The notes under the pieces were generated by a model that searched no databases, was not told where the DNA came from, and saw nothing but the letters and a program-made list of their open reading frames with translations. 64,000 nucleotides of DNA from an uncultured Collinsella sp. (GTDB lineage: Bacteria; Actinomycetota; Coriobacteriia; Coriobacteriales; Coriobacteriaceae): contig CABUUJ010000003.1 in NCBI GenBank assembly GCA_902494715.1, forward strand, positions 4,829 to 68,828, read 5' to 3'. The translations under genes were made by a program, and so were the position numbers. The first letter of the stretch is position 1. Every line of letters begins with the position of its first letter. Positions 17,715-27,162 of this stretch are shown here, in pieces.

Positions 17715-19277
17715 CTACTTACCGTCGTCGTCCTGGGCTTCATCGCGCGCGTAGAGCTCCAGCATGCGGCGGCGGTATTCGTGTACGGCGAGCTTGGCGC
17801 GCTCAAGGCGGCGGCGCTCACGCGGAGTCAGCTCGGACGGGTCAACCTCATCACCATAGGTCTTATCGGCAAGAAGACGCGCCGCGTCCACGATGCGGGC
17901 ATCGATGTGGCCGCTCGCCGCCTCGGCGGAAAGACGCTCGGCAATCGTATCGAGCGTAGGCAGGCCCTCGAATACGCGACCATGGCCATGCGAGGTCAGC
18001 AGCTCGTGCTCGCGTGCGAGCAGGCTCGCCAAATCGTGATGGGCGCGCAGGATGTCAAGTGCATCGGATGGATGCTCGGCAACCTCTGCCACGGCGGCGA
18101 CCGGCGCGGCGTCGACTACGCGGTAGAAGAGCTGCGCGAGCAATGGCATCAAGAACACTGTGATGGCACCGGCGGCAACCATGACCGACGCAATATCTTG
18201 CGACAGCGCGCCCGCGTTGACGGCCACGCTCGTTACGGCAACGATGATCGGCAGCGCCGTGGTGCAGTAGAGCGCCACGGTAATGCGGCCATACGCCGAC
18301 ACATCGCGCGTCACGGGACAAATGCTCATAGAGATGAGAATGGGCACGGCACGAATGATCAGCAGCGCCAAGATAAAGCCCACGAGCAGCCCGGGGCGCG
18401 ACACCACGGCCGTCAGGTCGATCTTAGCGCCCGACACGGTAAAGAACACCGGGATCAAAAAGCCGTAGGCCAGGCCGTCGAGCTTGGTCTCAAGCGTATG
18501 GTTGCCCTCGGGGATGATATAGCGCAGGACAAAGCCGGCGGCAAAAGCGCCCAATACGATATCGAGGCTAAAGATGGCCGAGAACGCCACGAGCGTGACC
18601 AAAATAAGCACTGTCAGGCGTACGAACGTCTGCGACGTGGTATCGGCGCGCTCCTCGACAAACGCAAAGAAGCGGCTGCCGACGCGTTTGGAGCGGCTGG
18701 GGACCACGGCAAGCAGCACGCACACGGCGGCAAATAAGCCCAAGATCAGCAGCGTCTCGATGCCCGTACGGGCAGACAGCAGTACCGACATGGCGAGCAC
18801 GGGGCCGAGCTCGCCCCACGTACCATAGGCAAGAATCGAATCACCGACGCGCGTTCCGGCAAGCAACCGCTCGCGCAAGATGGGCATGAGCGCCCCAAGC
18901 GCCGTCGAGGTCAAGGCGAGCGTCACGGCGATACCGTCGAAATGGCTGACCGAGAACCACGGGGTAAAGCGCACGGCAAGCCAGGCGATACAAAATGTGA
19001 CAGCCCACGTGGCCATACCGTAGCGGCCTTCGACGCCCGTGATGTTCTTGGGATCGATCTCAAAGCCGGCAAGCAGGAACAAAAATGCCAGACCGAGCTC
19101 TGACACGAGCGAGACCTCGGCATCTACATGGATGACGCCAAGCATATGGGGTCCCAGCACCGCGCCGAACACGAGCAAAAAGACCGTTTCGGGAACGGGC
19201 TTTCCGGGAATCGCCGAGGCGATGAAGGGGCTTGCAAAGGCCACGAGCGCGATGATGGCGAGTGAAACGAATGCCAT
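17715..19277 (-). CDS. CPA2-family monovalent cation:proton antiporter
   Basis: 520 residues. About twelve membrane segments in the first 395 residues carry KefB/NapA-type blocks (FLLAGFEIDPKNI, TSTALGALMPILRE, FAAGFVLRYIIPEGN). A charged cytoplasmic tail of about 125 residues rich in Arg, Glu and Ala follows. Family members exchange Na+ or K+ for H+ and help pH and salt homeostasis. The tail is not a recognisable TrkA-N/RCK domain, so gating by nucleotides is not predicted. It is transcribed alone, divergently from purL. Confidence 0.87.
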   Translation of the reverse strand: MAFVSLAIIALVAFASPFIASAIPGKPVPETVFLLVFGAVLGPHMLGVIHVDAEVSLVSELGLAFLFLLAGFEIDPKNITGVEGRYGMATWAVTFCIAWLAVRFTPWFSVSHFDGIAVTLALTSTALGALMPILRERLLAGTRVGDSILAYGTWGELGPVLAMSVLLSARTGIETLLILGLFAAVCVLLAVVPSRSKRVGSRFFAFVEERADTTSQTFVRLTVLILVTLVAFSAIFSLDIVLGAFAAGFVLRYIIPEGNHTLETKLDGLAYGFLIPVFFTVSGAKIDLTAVVSRPGLLVGFILALLIIRAVPILISMSICPVTRDVSAYGRITVALYCTTALPIIVAVTSVAVNAGALSQDIASVMVAAGAITVFLMPLLAQLFYRVVDAAPVAAVAEVAEHPSDALDILRAHHDLASLLAREHELLTSHGHGRVFEGLPTLDTIAERLSAEAASGHIDARIVDAARLLADKTYGDEVDPSELTPRERRRLERAKLAVHEYRRRMLELYARDEAQDDDGK

Positions 19278-19461
19278 GTGATGCCTTTCTCTTGTTTGCG
19301 CATCACTGTAGCACCCTCGCCGTCCTCAACGCGCCGCGAGCTGTCGTATCATAGTGAGGTTTACAAACATGTGGCTCAAGGCGACCGCAGGGCAGACCCC
19401 GCAAACCGACCGCTGCCGCATACCGTACCGTACGCCCAACCGATCAGGAAGGCAGGAACCA

Positions 19462-22400
19462 ATGGTCTCTCGTATCTACGTGGAGAAGAAACCCGGGTTC
19501 GACGTCGAGGCTCAGCAGCTCAAGGGCGAGCTGACCGAGATTCTCGGCATCAAGGGCATCGAGGCCCTGAGGATCATCAACCGCTACGACGTCGAGGGCA
19601 TCGACGAGGAGCTTTTCCGCTCCTGCGTGCCGACCGTCTTTAGCGAGCCCCAGGTCGATGTGACCTACGACGAGCTCCCCGCAAGCGATGGCGCCGTCTT
19701 TGCCGTCGAATTCCTGCCTGGCCAGTTTGACCAGCGCGCCGACTCCGCCAGCGAGTGCGTGCAGCTCATCAGCCAGGGCGAGCGCCCCGCCGTGCGCTCC
19801 GCCAAGGTCTATATGATCTCGGGCGCTCTGGACGAAGCCGCCATCAAGGCCATCAAGCACTACGTGGTGAACCCCGTCGAGGCGCGCATCGCCTCGCTCG
19901 ACTTGCCCGAGACGCTGTACATGGAGACCCCCGAGCCCCAGCCCGTCGAAGTGCTCGACGGCTTCCGCGAGCTCGATGAGGCCGGCCTTGCCGCCTTCAT
20001 CGCCGATCGCGGTCTTGCTATGGACGAGGCGGACATCGCCTTCTGCCAGCAGTACTTCCGCGATGAGGACCGCGACCCCACCATCACCGAGATCCGCGTG
20101 ATCGACACCTACTGGTCCGACCACTGCCGCCACACCACCTTCGGCACCGTCCTAGATGACGTGACGATCGACGACGCCGTGGTGCAGCAGGCCTTCGACC
20201 GCTACATGGAGATGCGCCATGAGCTCGGTCGCGACGCCAAGCCCGTCTGCCTCATGGACATGGGCACCATCGGCGCCAAGTACCTTAAGAAGACCGGCGT
20301 CATGACCGATGTCGACGAGTCCGAGGAGATCAACGCCTGCACTGTCAAGGTGAAGGTCGATGTCGACGGCGAGGACCAGGACTGGTTGTTCCTGTTTAAG
20401 AACGAGACCCACAACCACCCGACCGAGATCGAGCCCTTCGGCGGTGCCGCCACCTGCGTGGGCGGCGCCATCCGCGACCCGCTCTCGGGCCGCAGCTACG
20501 TGTACCAGGCCATGCGCGTCACCGGCGCCGGAGACCCCACCGTCCCCGTGTCCAAGACGCTCGAGGGCAAGCTGCCGCAGCGCAAGCTCGTAACCACCGC
20601 TGCCGCCGGCTACTCCAGCTACGGCAACCAGATCGGCCTTGCCACCGGCCAGGTCAACGAGCTCTATCACCCCGGCTACGTGGCCAAGCGCATGGAGGTC
20701 GGCGCCGTTGTGGGCGCTACCCCGGCAAACCACGTGCGCCGCGAGTGCCCCGCCCCCACCGACAAGATCATCCTGCTGGGCGGCCGCACCGGCCGTGACG
20801 GCATCGGTGGTGCCACCGGCTCCTCCAAGACCCAGAACACCGAGTCAATCGAGACCTCGGGTGCCGAAGTCCAGAAGGGCAACGCCCCGGTCGAGCGCAA
20901 GCTGCAGCGTCTGTTCCGCCGCGGCGATGCCTGCCGTCTGATCAAGCGCTGCAACGACTTTGGCGCCGGCGGCGTCTCGGTCGCCGTGGGCGAGCTTGCC
21001 GATGGCCTGTATGTCGACCTTGATACCGTGACCAAGAAGTACGACGGCTTGGACGGCACCGAGCTCGCTATCTCTGAGTCCCAGGAGCGCATGGCCTGCG
21101 CCGTCGCCGACGGTGACGTCGAGGAGTTCATGGGCTACGCCGCCGAGGAGAACCTGGAGGCAACCGTCATCGCCGAGGTTACCGCCGAGCCGCGCATGCG
21201 CATGGCATGGAATGGCGTCGCCATCGTCGATCTGTCCCGCGAGTTCCTCAACTCCAACGGTGCGCCCAAGCACCAGGTCGCCCACGTCTGCGCCCGCAGC
21301 GTGTGGCAGCCCAGCTGGGCCGGCACCACGCTTGCCGAGCGCATGACCTCGCTCGTCACCGATCTTAACGTCGCCTCCAACAAGGGCCTTTCCGAGCGCT
21401 TCGACTCCACCATCGGCGCCGCGACCGTGCTCATGCCCTTTGGCGGCAAGACGCAGCTCACCCCGAGCTCTGCCATGGTCGCCAAGTTCCCCGTGGACGG
21501 TGAGACCACCACGGCGAGCGCTATGGCATGGGGCTTTAACCCCTATCTGATGGAGGCCGACCAGTTTGCGGGCGCCTACCTGTCCGTGGTCGAGTCCATC
21601 GCCAAGCTCGTGGCCGCAGGCTTTGAGCACAAGCGCGCCTACCTCTCCTTCCAGGAGTACTTCGAGCGTCTGCGCACCGAGGCCGAGCGCTGGGGCAAGC
21701 CCATGGCAGCCGTCTTGGGCGCCCTTATGGCCCAAGTCGACCTGGGTGCCGGCGCCATCGGCGGTAAGGATTCCATGAGTGGCTCGTTTGAGGACGAGGC
21801 CGGCGAGCTCAACGTTCCGCCGACCCTCATCAGCTTCGCCGTGGCCGTGGGCAAGGCGGCCCGCGCTGTCTCCCCCGAGTTCAAGGGCCTCACGCACCGC
21901 GTCGTCCGCATCGCCCCCGCCACCTATGGCCAGGACTACCGCCCCGACGCCCAGCAGCTGCTCGCCGCATTTGACGCCGTCGAGGCGCTCACCGCCGCCG
22001 GCGACGCCCTGGCCGTCTCCACGCCCGGCTACGGCTGCGGCGCCGAGAGCCTCTTTAAGATGTGCGTCGGCAACCAGATCGGTATCGAGCTTGCCGAAGA
22101 TGTGGACGTGGAGAGCCTCTTCACCCCGCTCTACGGCAGCTTTATCGTCGAGCTCGCCGAGGATGCCGAGCTGCCCGAGGTCGCCGACGGCGTTGTCGTC
22201 GAGCCCCTGGGCACCACCGTCGAGGGCTATGTCATCGATACCGGCTCCGAGGTCATCGAGCTCTCCGAGCTCCAGGAGGCCTGGGAGAGCGGCATCGAGG
22301 GCGTCTTTGCCTACCGCAGCGCCGGCGAGACTGCCAAGGTCGAGACCATCGACTTCCGTGCCAAGGATATCCACGTGTACAGCGGCGCCAAGATCGCCCG

Positions 22401-23208
22401 CCCGCGCGTGGTAATCCCCGTGTTCCCCGGCAACAACTGCGAGTACGATAGCGCCCGCGCTTTCCGCGCCGCCGGCGCCGAGGCCGACACCTTCGTGATC
22501 AACAACCTCACGCCCGAGGCCGTCGCCGAAAGCACCCACGAGCTTGCCCGCCGCATCCGTGCAAGCCAGATCGTCATGATCCCCGGCGGCTTCTCGGGCG
22601 GCGACGAGCCCGATGGCTCCGCCAAGTTCATCACGGCGTTCTTCCGCGCTCCCGAGGTCACCGAGGCAGTCCGCGACCTGCTCAAGGCCCGCGACGGCCT
22701 GATGCTGGGCATCTGCAACGGCTTCCAGGCCCTGATCAAGCTCGGTCTGGTGCCCTACGGCGACATCGTCGACGCCACGCCCGATGCGCCCACGCTGACG
22801 TTCAACACCATCGGTCGCCATCAGAGCCGTCTGGTGCGCACCCGCATCTCGTCCAACCTGTCCCCGTGGCTATCGCAGTGCAGCCTGGACGACCCCTACA
22901 CCGTCGCCATCAGCCACGGCGAGGGCCGCTTTGTCGCCAGCGACGAGGTGCTCGCCCAGCTCATCGCCAACGGCCAGGTCGCCACGCAGTACGTGGGCGA
23001 GGACGGCAAGCCCAGCATGGACCTTTCCGTCAACCCCAACGGCTCCGCACTCGCCATCGAGGGCATCACGAGCCCCGACGGCCGCGTCCTGGGCAAGATG
23101 GGCCATGCCGAGCGTCGTGGCGACAACCTGTACCGCAACGTGCCCGAGCATGTCCCCGGCGATAAGTTCATGCCGATCTTTGAGAGCGGCGTGGCCTACT
23201 TCGCTTAA
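19462..23208 (+). CDS. purL: Phosphoribosylformylglycinamidine synthase, single-chain PurL
   Basis: 1248 residues carrying all parts that many bacteria split into PurS, PurL and PurQ. The ATP-grasp-like FGAM synthase region has YWSDHCRHTTF near residue 219, FKNETHNHPTEIEPFGGAAT and the second-half GAGAIGGKDSMSGSF. A C-terminal class I glutaminase has the nucleophile in GICNGFQAL and the His/Glu-bearing ISHGEGRF. It converts FGAR, glutamine and ATP to FGAM in purine synthesis. I use the ATG at 19462, with AGGAA 5 bases upstream; an in-frame start at 19354 would add 36 unlikely residues. The gene is monocistronic with its own terminator. Confidence 0.96.
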   Translation: MVSRIYVEKKPGFDVEAQQLKGELTEILGIKGIEALRIINRYDVEGIDEELFRSCVPTVFSEPQVDVTYDELPASDGAVFAVEFLPGQFDQRADSASECVQLISQGERPAVRSAKVYMISGALDEAAIKAIKHYVVNPVEARIASLDLPETLYMETPEPQPVEVLDGFRELDEAGLAAFIADRGLAMDEADIAFCQQYFRDEDRDPTITEIRVIDTYWSDHCRHTTFGTVLDDVTIDDAVVQQAFDRYMEMRHELGRDAKPVCLMDMGTIGAKYLKKTGVMTDVDESEEINACTVKVKVDVDGEDQDWLFLFKNETHNHPTEIEPFGGAATCVGGAIRDPLSGRSYVYQAMRVTGAGDPTVPVSKTLEGKLPQRKLVTTAAAGYSSYGNQIGLATGQVNELYHPGYVAKRMEVGAVVGATPANHVRRECPAPTDKIILLGGRTGRDGIGGATGSSKTQNTESIETSGAEVQKGNAPVERKLQRLFRRGDACRLIKRCNDFGAGGVSVAVGELADGLYVDLDTVTKKYDGLDGTELAISESQERMACAVADGDVEEFMGYAAEENLEATVIAEVTAEPRMRMAWNGVAIVDLSREFLNSNGAPKHQVAHVCARSVWQPSWAGTTLAERMTSLVTDLNVASNKGLSERFDSTIGAATVLMPFGGKTQLTPSSAMVAKFPVDGETTTASAMAWGFNPYLMEADQFAGAYLSVVESIAKLVAAGFEHKRAYLSFQEYFERLRTEAERWGKPMAAVLGALMAQVDLGAGAIGGKDSMSGSFEDEAGELNVPPTLISFAVAVGKAARAVSPEFKGLTHRVVRIAPATYGQDYRPDAQQLLAAFDAVEALTAAGDALAVSTPGYGCGAESLFKMCVGNQIGIELAEDVDVESLFTPLYGSFIVELAEDAELPEVADGVVVEPLGTTVEGYVIDTGSEVIELSELQEAWESGIEGVFAYRSAGETAKVETIDFRAKDIHVYSGAKIARPRVVIPVFPGNNCEYDSARAFRAAGAEADTFVINNLTPEAVAESTHELARRIRASQIVMIPGGFSGGDEPDGSAKFITAFFRAPEVTEAVRDLLKARDGLMLGICNGFQALIKLGLVPYGDIVDATPDAPTLTFNTIGRHQSRLVRTRISSNLSPWLSQCSLDDPYTVAISHGEGRFVASDEVLAQLIANGQVATQYVGEDGKPSMDLSVNPNGSALAIEGITSPDGRVLGKMGHAERRGDNLYRNVPEHVPGDKFMPIFESGVAYFA

Positions 23209-23244
23209 TGCGTCCCATCGGGTACAATCCCCTCGGGTAACAAC

Positions 23245-23280
23245 ACCCGCCACCGGCACACCCGGTGGCGGGTTCTTTTT
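23245..23280 (+). terminator. Rho-independent terminator of purL
   Basis: ACCCGCCACCGG at 23245-23256 pairs with 23262-23273 around a 5-base loop, followed by a run of T residues (TTCTTTTTT). Confidence 0.93.
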
Positions 23281-23306
23281 TGCTTCGCGCATACAGGAAG
23301 GACATC

Positions 23307-24242
23307 ATGGAAAGCCGCAAGCCGTATCTCGCCACCCTACCCGGGCTCATCCTGGGCTGCCTCGTCTGCTGTGCGCTCTGGGGGTCGGCTTTCCCCTGCA
23401 TCAAGATCGGTTACGGGCTCTTTGGCATCCCCGCGCACGATAGCGCCTCACAGCTGCTCTTTGCGGGCTTGCGCTTCACGCTTGCCGGCGCCCTGGTTAT
23501 CGTTGGGATGAGTGCGGCCCAACGCCGCCCCCTCATTCCGCAGGCTCGTGACATCAAGCCCATCTTTGTCTTGTCACTCTTCCAGACTATCGGGCAGTAC
23601 TTCTTTTTCTACCTAGGACTCTCGCGCGCCAGCGCCATGTCGAGTTCCATCATCGAGGCCAGCGCCAACTTCCTCGCAATTCTCTTTGCCGCCTTGGCAT
23701 TTCACACCGAGAGGCTCAATACGCCCAAGGTGCTTGGCTGTGTGCTGGGCTTTGCAGGCGTCGCGCTCGTCAACCTTTCGGGCGCGGATGGCACCTTTGG
23801 CTTTACGCTCGACGGCGAGGGATTTATCTTGGCTTCCACTGTTGCGGGCGCCCTGTCGACCTGCCTCATTGGCATCTTCTCGCGCGAGCATGACGGCGTC
23901 TTGCTCGCCGGCTGGCAGTTTTTAGTCGGTGGCGTGGTCCTTACCGCCATCGGGTTTTTGATGGGCGGCACGTTTTCCCCCACCGAAATCGCCCCCGCCA
24001 TCGCGCTCATCATTTATATGGCGCTCATTTCCGCCGTCGCGTACTCGCTGTGGTCCCGCCTGCTCGCCGTCAACCCCGTCAGCCGCGTTTCGGTCTTTGG
24101 CTTTATGAACCCGGTCTTTGGCGTGCTGTTGAGCGCACTGCTGCTCGGCGAGGGCGCTGGCACGAGCCCCGTTACCGTACTTGTTGCCCTGCTGTTGGTC
24201 TGCGGCGGCATCATCATCGTCAACAAACCCAAAAAAGCCTAG
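23307..24242 (+). CDS. EamA/DMT-family transporter
   Basis: 311 residues with ten hydrophobic segments arranged as two EamA repeats. The first contains ALWGSAFPCIKIGY and the second includes YSLWSRLLAVNPVSRVSVFGFMNPVFGVLLS; the protein ends VNKPKKA. Drug/metabolite transporters of this type export amino acids, nucleosides or other small molecules; the substrate is unknown here. AGGAAGGA lies shortly before the ATG at 23307; the gene begins immediately after the purL terminator. Confidence 0.88.
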   Translation: MESRKPYLATLPGLILGCLVCCALWGSAFPCIKIGYGLFGIPAHDSASQLLFAGLRFTLAGALVIVGMSAAQRRPLIPQARDIKPIFVLSLFQTIGQYFFFYLGLSRASAMSSSIIEASANFLAILFAALAFHTERLNTPKVLGCVLGFAGVALVNLSGADGTFGFTLDGEGFILASTVAGALSTCLIGIFSREHDGVLLAGWQFLVGGVVLTAIGFLMGGTFSPTEIAPAIALIIYMALISAVAYSLWSRLLAVNPVSRVSVFGFMNPVFGVLLSALLLGEGAGTSPVTVLVALLLVCGGIIIVNKPKKA

Positions 24243-24263
24243 CGAACCGCCCTTATTTAGTAG

Positions 24264-24283
24264 AGGAGATTCACATGCTTTAG
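24264..24283 (+). other. Ribosome-binding site followed by a two-codon reading frame (Met-Leu-stop)
   Basis: AGGAG (24264-24268) is placed 6 bases before ATG CTT TAG (24275-24283). No longer reading follows. It may be the relic of a deleted gene or a minimal start-stop element just before a terminator. Confidence 0.4.
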
Positions 24284-24309
24284 CTTAATGGAGTACATCG
24301 GTGAGCTGA

Positions 24310-24344
24310 GGGCCGCAACGCACGCCAGCGTTCGCCCTTTTTTT
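24310..24344 (+). terminator. Terminator after the EamA gene
   Basis: GGGCCGCAACGC and GCGTTCGCCC (24310-24337) form an imperfect stem followed by seven T residues (24338-24344), immediately before the converging diguanylate cyclase gene. Confidence 0.75.
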
Positions 24345-25505
24345 CTAGCGTATCTGGACGCCGGCTTTCTTCTTCTCGCGCTTTACGCGGTAAAGCTCCG
24401 CGTCGGCAGCGCGAAGCAAGTCTTGCCAGGTATCGACGCCATCACCAACCCGTGCGTAGCCGATGGACATCCGCAACAGATACGGGACCTCGGCGCGCGC
24501 GAGCTCGTCGCTGATTGCCGCGCACAGACACATGATGTCCTGCTCCGCCGTCGCCTTTTGAAGCACCACAAACTCATCGCCGCCATAACGTGCGATAAAG
24601 CCACCAGACGCCGAGCAGACCTCTTTGAGCGTAGCAGATATGACCTGGAGGGCATGATCGCCCTCAACATGTCCATACCGGTCGTTAATCTGCTTAAAGC
24701 CGTCAGCGTCCATCATAAGCAGATATACATCTTCGGCCTGATCCACATTTGAAAAGAGCGACAGCATATAGGTCTCAAAACGGTTGCGATTGTTGAGGCC
24801 AGTCAACGGGTCGGTCGAGATCAGCTGCTCCTGGTAGATGATGTAGAGCAGCAGGATGCTCAGCGTTATACCGACACAAAGGCCCGGTACCGAAAACAAA
24901 ACCTGGAAGGTACCGCCCACCAGAGCGGGAACCGCAAAAAAGGCGAGGGTGCGATAAATGGCCTTCTTTTGCAGACTTTCGACTTTTCGAGTCTGAATAA
25001 AGGCATGCAAAGACGTATATATGATGTAGCAGTAGCTAACGATAGGCTGAATCATATAAAGCGCTCCGCGACGATATACGCCCTGTGCATCGATATAGAA
25101 CATAGTGTGCGTCCAGTAGCTGGTAAATGCCAGCACGACCACCAATACGGTTGGCAACGTCACGAGCGCCACCCTATAGCGCGCGGTCAAAAGGCGTGAG
25201 CCCTGCACTGTCTCGGAATAGAAAAACCAAATGAGGCACGCGATGGCGAACAGCGAAAACGAGACCGCGTTGGAAATCCAGTTGGCCGTGATGCCTACAG
25301 GAGTGCTCACGCCGTCCGAGAGCGTCCAGATCATATCGAAGAAAATGTAGGCTGCAGACGTGTAGCCCAGCATGCTAAACAGAAGCTGCTGGGTGCTCGA
25401 GAACAAGGAGCGGCGGCTTCGTGCGGCAAGCCCGATAAGAACAATCATGCATAGCAGGAATATCTCAATTTTGAGTGCCTTAACCACTAGACGCCATCCA
25501 TTCAA
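24345..25505 (-). CDS. Membrane-bound diguanylate cyclase (GGDEF)
   Basis: 386 residues. About seven membrane segments occupy residues 10-230, and a GGDEF domain follows: DPLTGLNNRNRFE, DADGFKQINDRYGHVEGD and the catalytic YGGDEF, complete. It should make c-di-GMP from two GTP in response to a membrane-sensed signal. No RxxD inhibitory site precedes GGDEF. The start is uncertain: the open frame begins with a TTG at 25505 lacking a ribosome-binding site, while a GTG at 25487 has GGATGG upstream. No c-di-GMP receptor or phosphodiesterase (EAL) gene is in the window. Confidence 0.9.
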   Translation of the reverse strand: MNGWRLVVKALKIEIFLLCMIVLIGLAARSRRSLFSSTQQLLFSMLGYTSAAYIFFDMIWTLSDGVSTPVGITANWISNAVSFSLFAIACLIWFFYSETVQGSRLLTARYRVALVTLPTVLVVVLAFTSYWTHTMFYIDAQGVYRRGALYMIQPIVSYCYIIYTSLHAFIQTRKVESLQKKAIYRTLAFFAVPALVGGTFQVLFSVPGLCVGITLSILLLYIIYQEQLISTDPLTGLNNRNRFETYMLSLFSNVDQAEDVYLLMMDADGFKQINDRYGHVEGDHALQVISATLKEVCSASGGFIARYGGDEFVVLQKATAEQDIMCLCAAISDELARAEVPYLLRMSIGYARVGDGVDTWQDLLRAADAELYRVKREKKKAGVQIR

Positions 25506-25585
25506 TATTCAAGTGGTCAGAATCGCCCGATTCTGGTCTGGGCAACAAACACCCCCTACCCGCAGGGGTAAGGGGAATCATAGCA

Positions 25586-25629
25586 GAGCGCCCGAACGTC
25601 ACTGCAAAACAGTCATCGTTCGGGCGCTC
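25586..25629 (-). terminator. Stem-loop after kdgT
   Basis: GAGCGCCCGAACG (25586-25598) pairs perfectly with 25617-25629, and inner ACTG/CAGT bases extend the stem. There is no clear T-tract, so it may act as a weak terminator or an mRNA end protector downstream of the minus-strand permease gene. Confidence 0.65.
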
Positions 25630-25674
25630 AAACGGCGCGAATTGCACTCCGGCATCATTGATGGGTAGCGATTG

Positions 25675-26697
25675 CTATTCGCCATCGATGTCGGTCGCGA
25701 CGGCCTCCTCGATGGCCTCGACACCGGCAGGCGACAGATCCTCCTTGCCCTGGCAAAACTTCTTGTCGACCCAGCCGGTCAGAATCGGGGCCATGATTGC
25801 CGTGATGATGACGGCGGTGGCGATCTGCGCATACGCGGTGGGCGCAAGCTCGGCATAGCGCGGAGCGACCTCGGCGAGGGCGACCGGCGTGGTCATAGCC
25901 GTGCCGGCGATAGTGGAGCAGGCAACGGCCGCCTTGCCGTTACCACCGCACAGGCGCTCGAAGGCAAAGGTAATGGGACCGACGATAAAGAGCGTGATGA
26001 GGCCCAGCAGGATGCCCGAAATGCCGCCGGTGATAAAGCTCGAAAGACTCATGGACGCACCGAGCTGAAAACCGATAACGGCAATCGCAGGATTGGCGCC
26101 GGGAACCAGCAGGTTCTTGATGAACGGGAACAAGTTGCCCAGAACCATGCCGATAACAAGCGGCAGGATGGATCCGATGATGGTGCCGACGGGGATGTTG
26201 GCGAGACCCGAGACACCGAGGATGATCATCGTGACGGCGGGGCCGGCCGTAAAGAACAGGATACCGACGGCGCCTTGCTCGGACTCGTCGCCGAACTCGC
26301 CCATGATGCCGGTGTAGAGCGCCATGTTGCAAAACGTAATGCCGCCGATGATAGACACGGAGCTCAGACCTAGGAAGTTGTCGTTAAAGAAATATGCCAC
26401 ACCCAAGCCAAGGGCAGCCGCAACAACAAGCTTAGGAATCAGCACAACGATGCCGGTCTTGATGGCGCCCGGCGTGGACTTAAAGCTGATGCCGGCACCC
26501 ACAAACAGCAGGATCGCGGCAACGATGGTGTTGGAACCACCGCGGCAGGCGGCGGTAAAGAAGCCGCCGATCTCAAAGACCTGCGGGCAGAAGGTATTGA
26601 GCAAAAGGCCAACGATCATCGGGTAGATCATGATGTCACCCGGGATACGCGGGACTTTGAATTTCTTTTGCTCGTTGGCGGTCGCTTCCTGTGCCAT
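25675..26697 (-). CDS. kdgT: 2-keto-3-deoxygluconate permease
   Basis: 340 residues with about ten hydrophobic segments. It begins with the KdgT-type motif VPGD-like KVPRIPGDIMIYPMIVGLLLN, and includes GGITFCNMALYTGIMGEFGD and AGTAMTTPVALAEVAP. The family imports 2-keto-3-deoxygluconate (a pectin or uronate breakdown product) with H+. No KDG kinase or aldolase gene is adjacent. The ATG at 26697 has GGGGG 5 bases upstream and is preferred over an in-frame start at 26727. Confidence 0.9.
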   Translation of the reverse strand: MAQEATANEQKKFKVPRIPGDIMIYPMIVGLLLNTFCPQVFEIGGFFTAACRGGSNTIVAAILLFVGAGISFKSTPGAIKTGIVVLIPKLVVAAALGLGVAYFFNDNFLGLSSVSIIGGITFCNMALYTGIMGEFGDESEQGAVGILFFTAGPAVTMIILGVSGLANIPVGTIIGSILPLVIGMVLGNLFPFIKNLLVPGANPAIAVIGFQLGASMSLSSFITGGISGILLGLITLFIVGPITFAFERLCGGNGKAAVACSTIAGTAMTTPVALAEVAPRYAELAPTAYAQIATAVIITAIMAPILTGWVDKKFCQGKEDLSPAGVEAIEEAVATDIDGE

Positions 26698-26838
26698 GAA
26701 ACCCCCATTTCCGCTGACGCAGAACAAAAGCCCACGTCATACTTTGCTACAGTAAAGTTTGACCATGGTACCAGAAGAAGCAGACCGGCTCGGTGAGAAA
26801 TTCGATACGTGTGCCGGGACGCTAAACGTGCTCCGCTC

Positions 26839-27162
26839 TTATATGAAGCTCAAAACGATATAGAACACGATGCCCGAGACGCAGCACCACAACATCGACT
26901 TTGTCTTGATTGCCACCGCCACGACGCCGGCGGCCGCAATCCAGGGAATCAAGCCCTGCCACAAGCCGGCGTCGAAAGCGCCAGGGCTTATCAAATCGTT
27001 GGCGACCAGCGCCGCAAAGGCGGCAGGCGGAATATAACCCAAGGCCTCGGTAACGCGGGGCGACAGCGTTCTCCCGCGCAAGGCAAACGCCGGGGCAATG
27101 CGGAAAAACGCGATGGCCGCCCATGACGACAGCCATAGAACCAAAAACTCATTAACGGGCAT
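26839..27162 (-). CDS. azlD: AzlD-family branched-chain amino acid transport protein
   Basis: 107 residues with four hydrophobic segments, matching the small AzlD subunit: TEALGYIPPAAFAALVANDL. With AzlC it forms an exporter of branched-chain amino acids or other compounds. Its ATG overlaps the end of azlC by 11 bases, which indicates coupled translation. Confidence 0.88.
   Translation of the reverse strand: MPVNEFLVLWLSSWAAIAFFRIAPAFALRGRTLSPRVTEALGYIPPAAFAALVANDLISPGAFDAGLWQGLIPWIAAAGVVAVAIKTKSMLWCCVSGIVFYIVLSFI

Noticed and set aside
20845..22821. A 658-codon open frame on the minus strand opposite purL
   Set aside because: It mirrors purL codon for codon, has Gly/Ala/Asp/His-rich low-complexity translation and no recognisable domain. 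Such frames arise from GC-rich codon use in the real gene.
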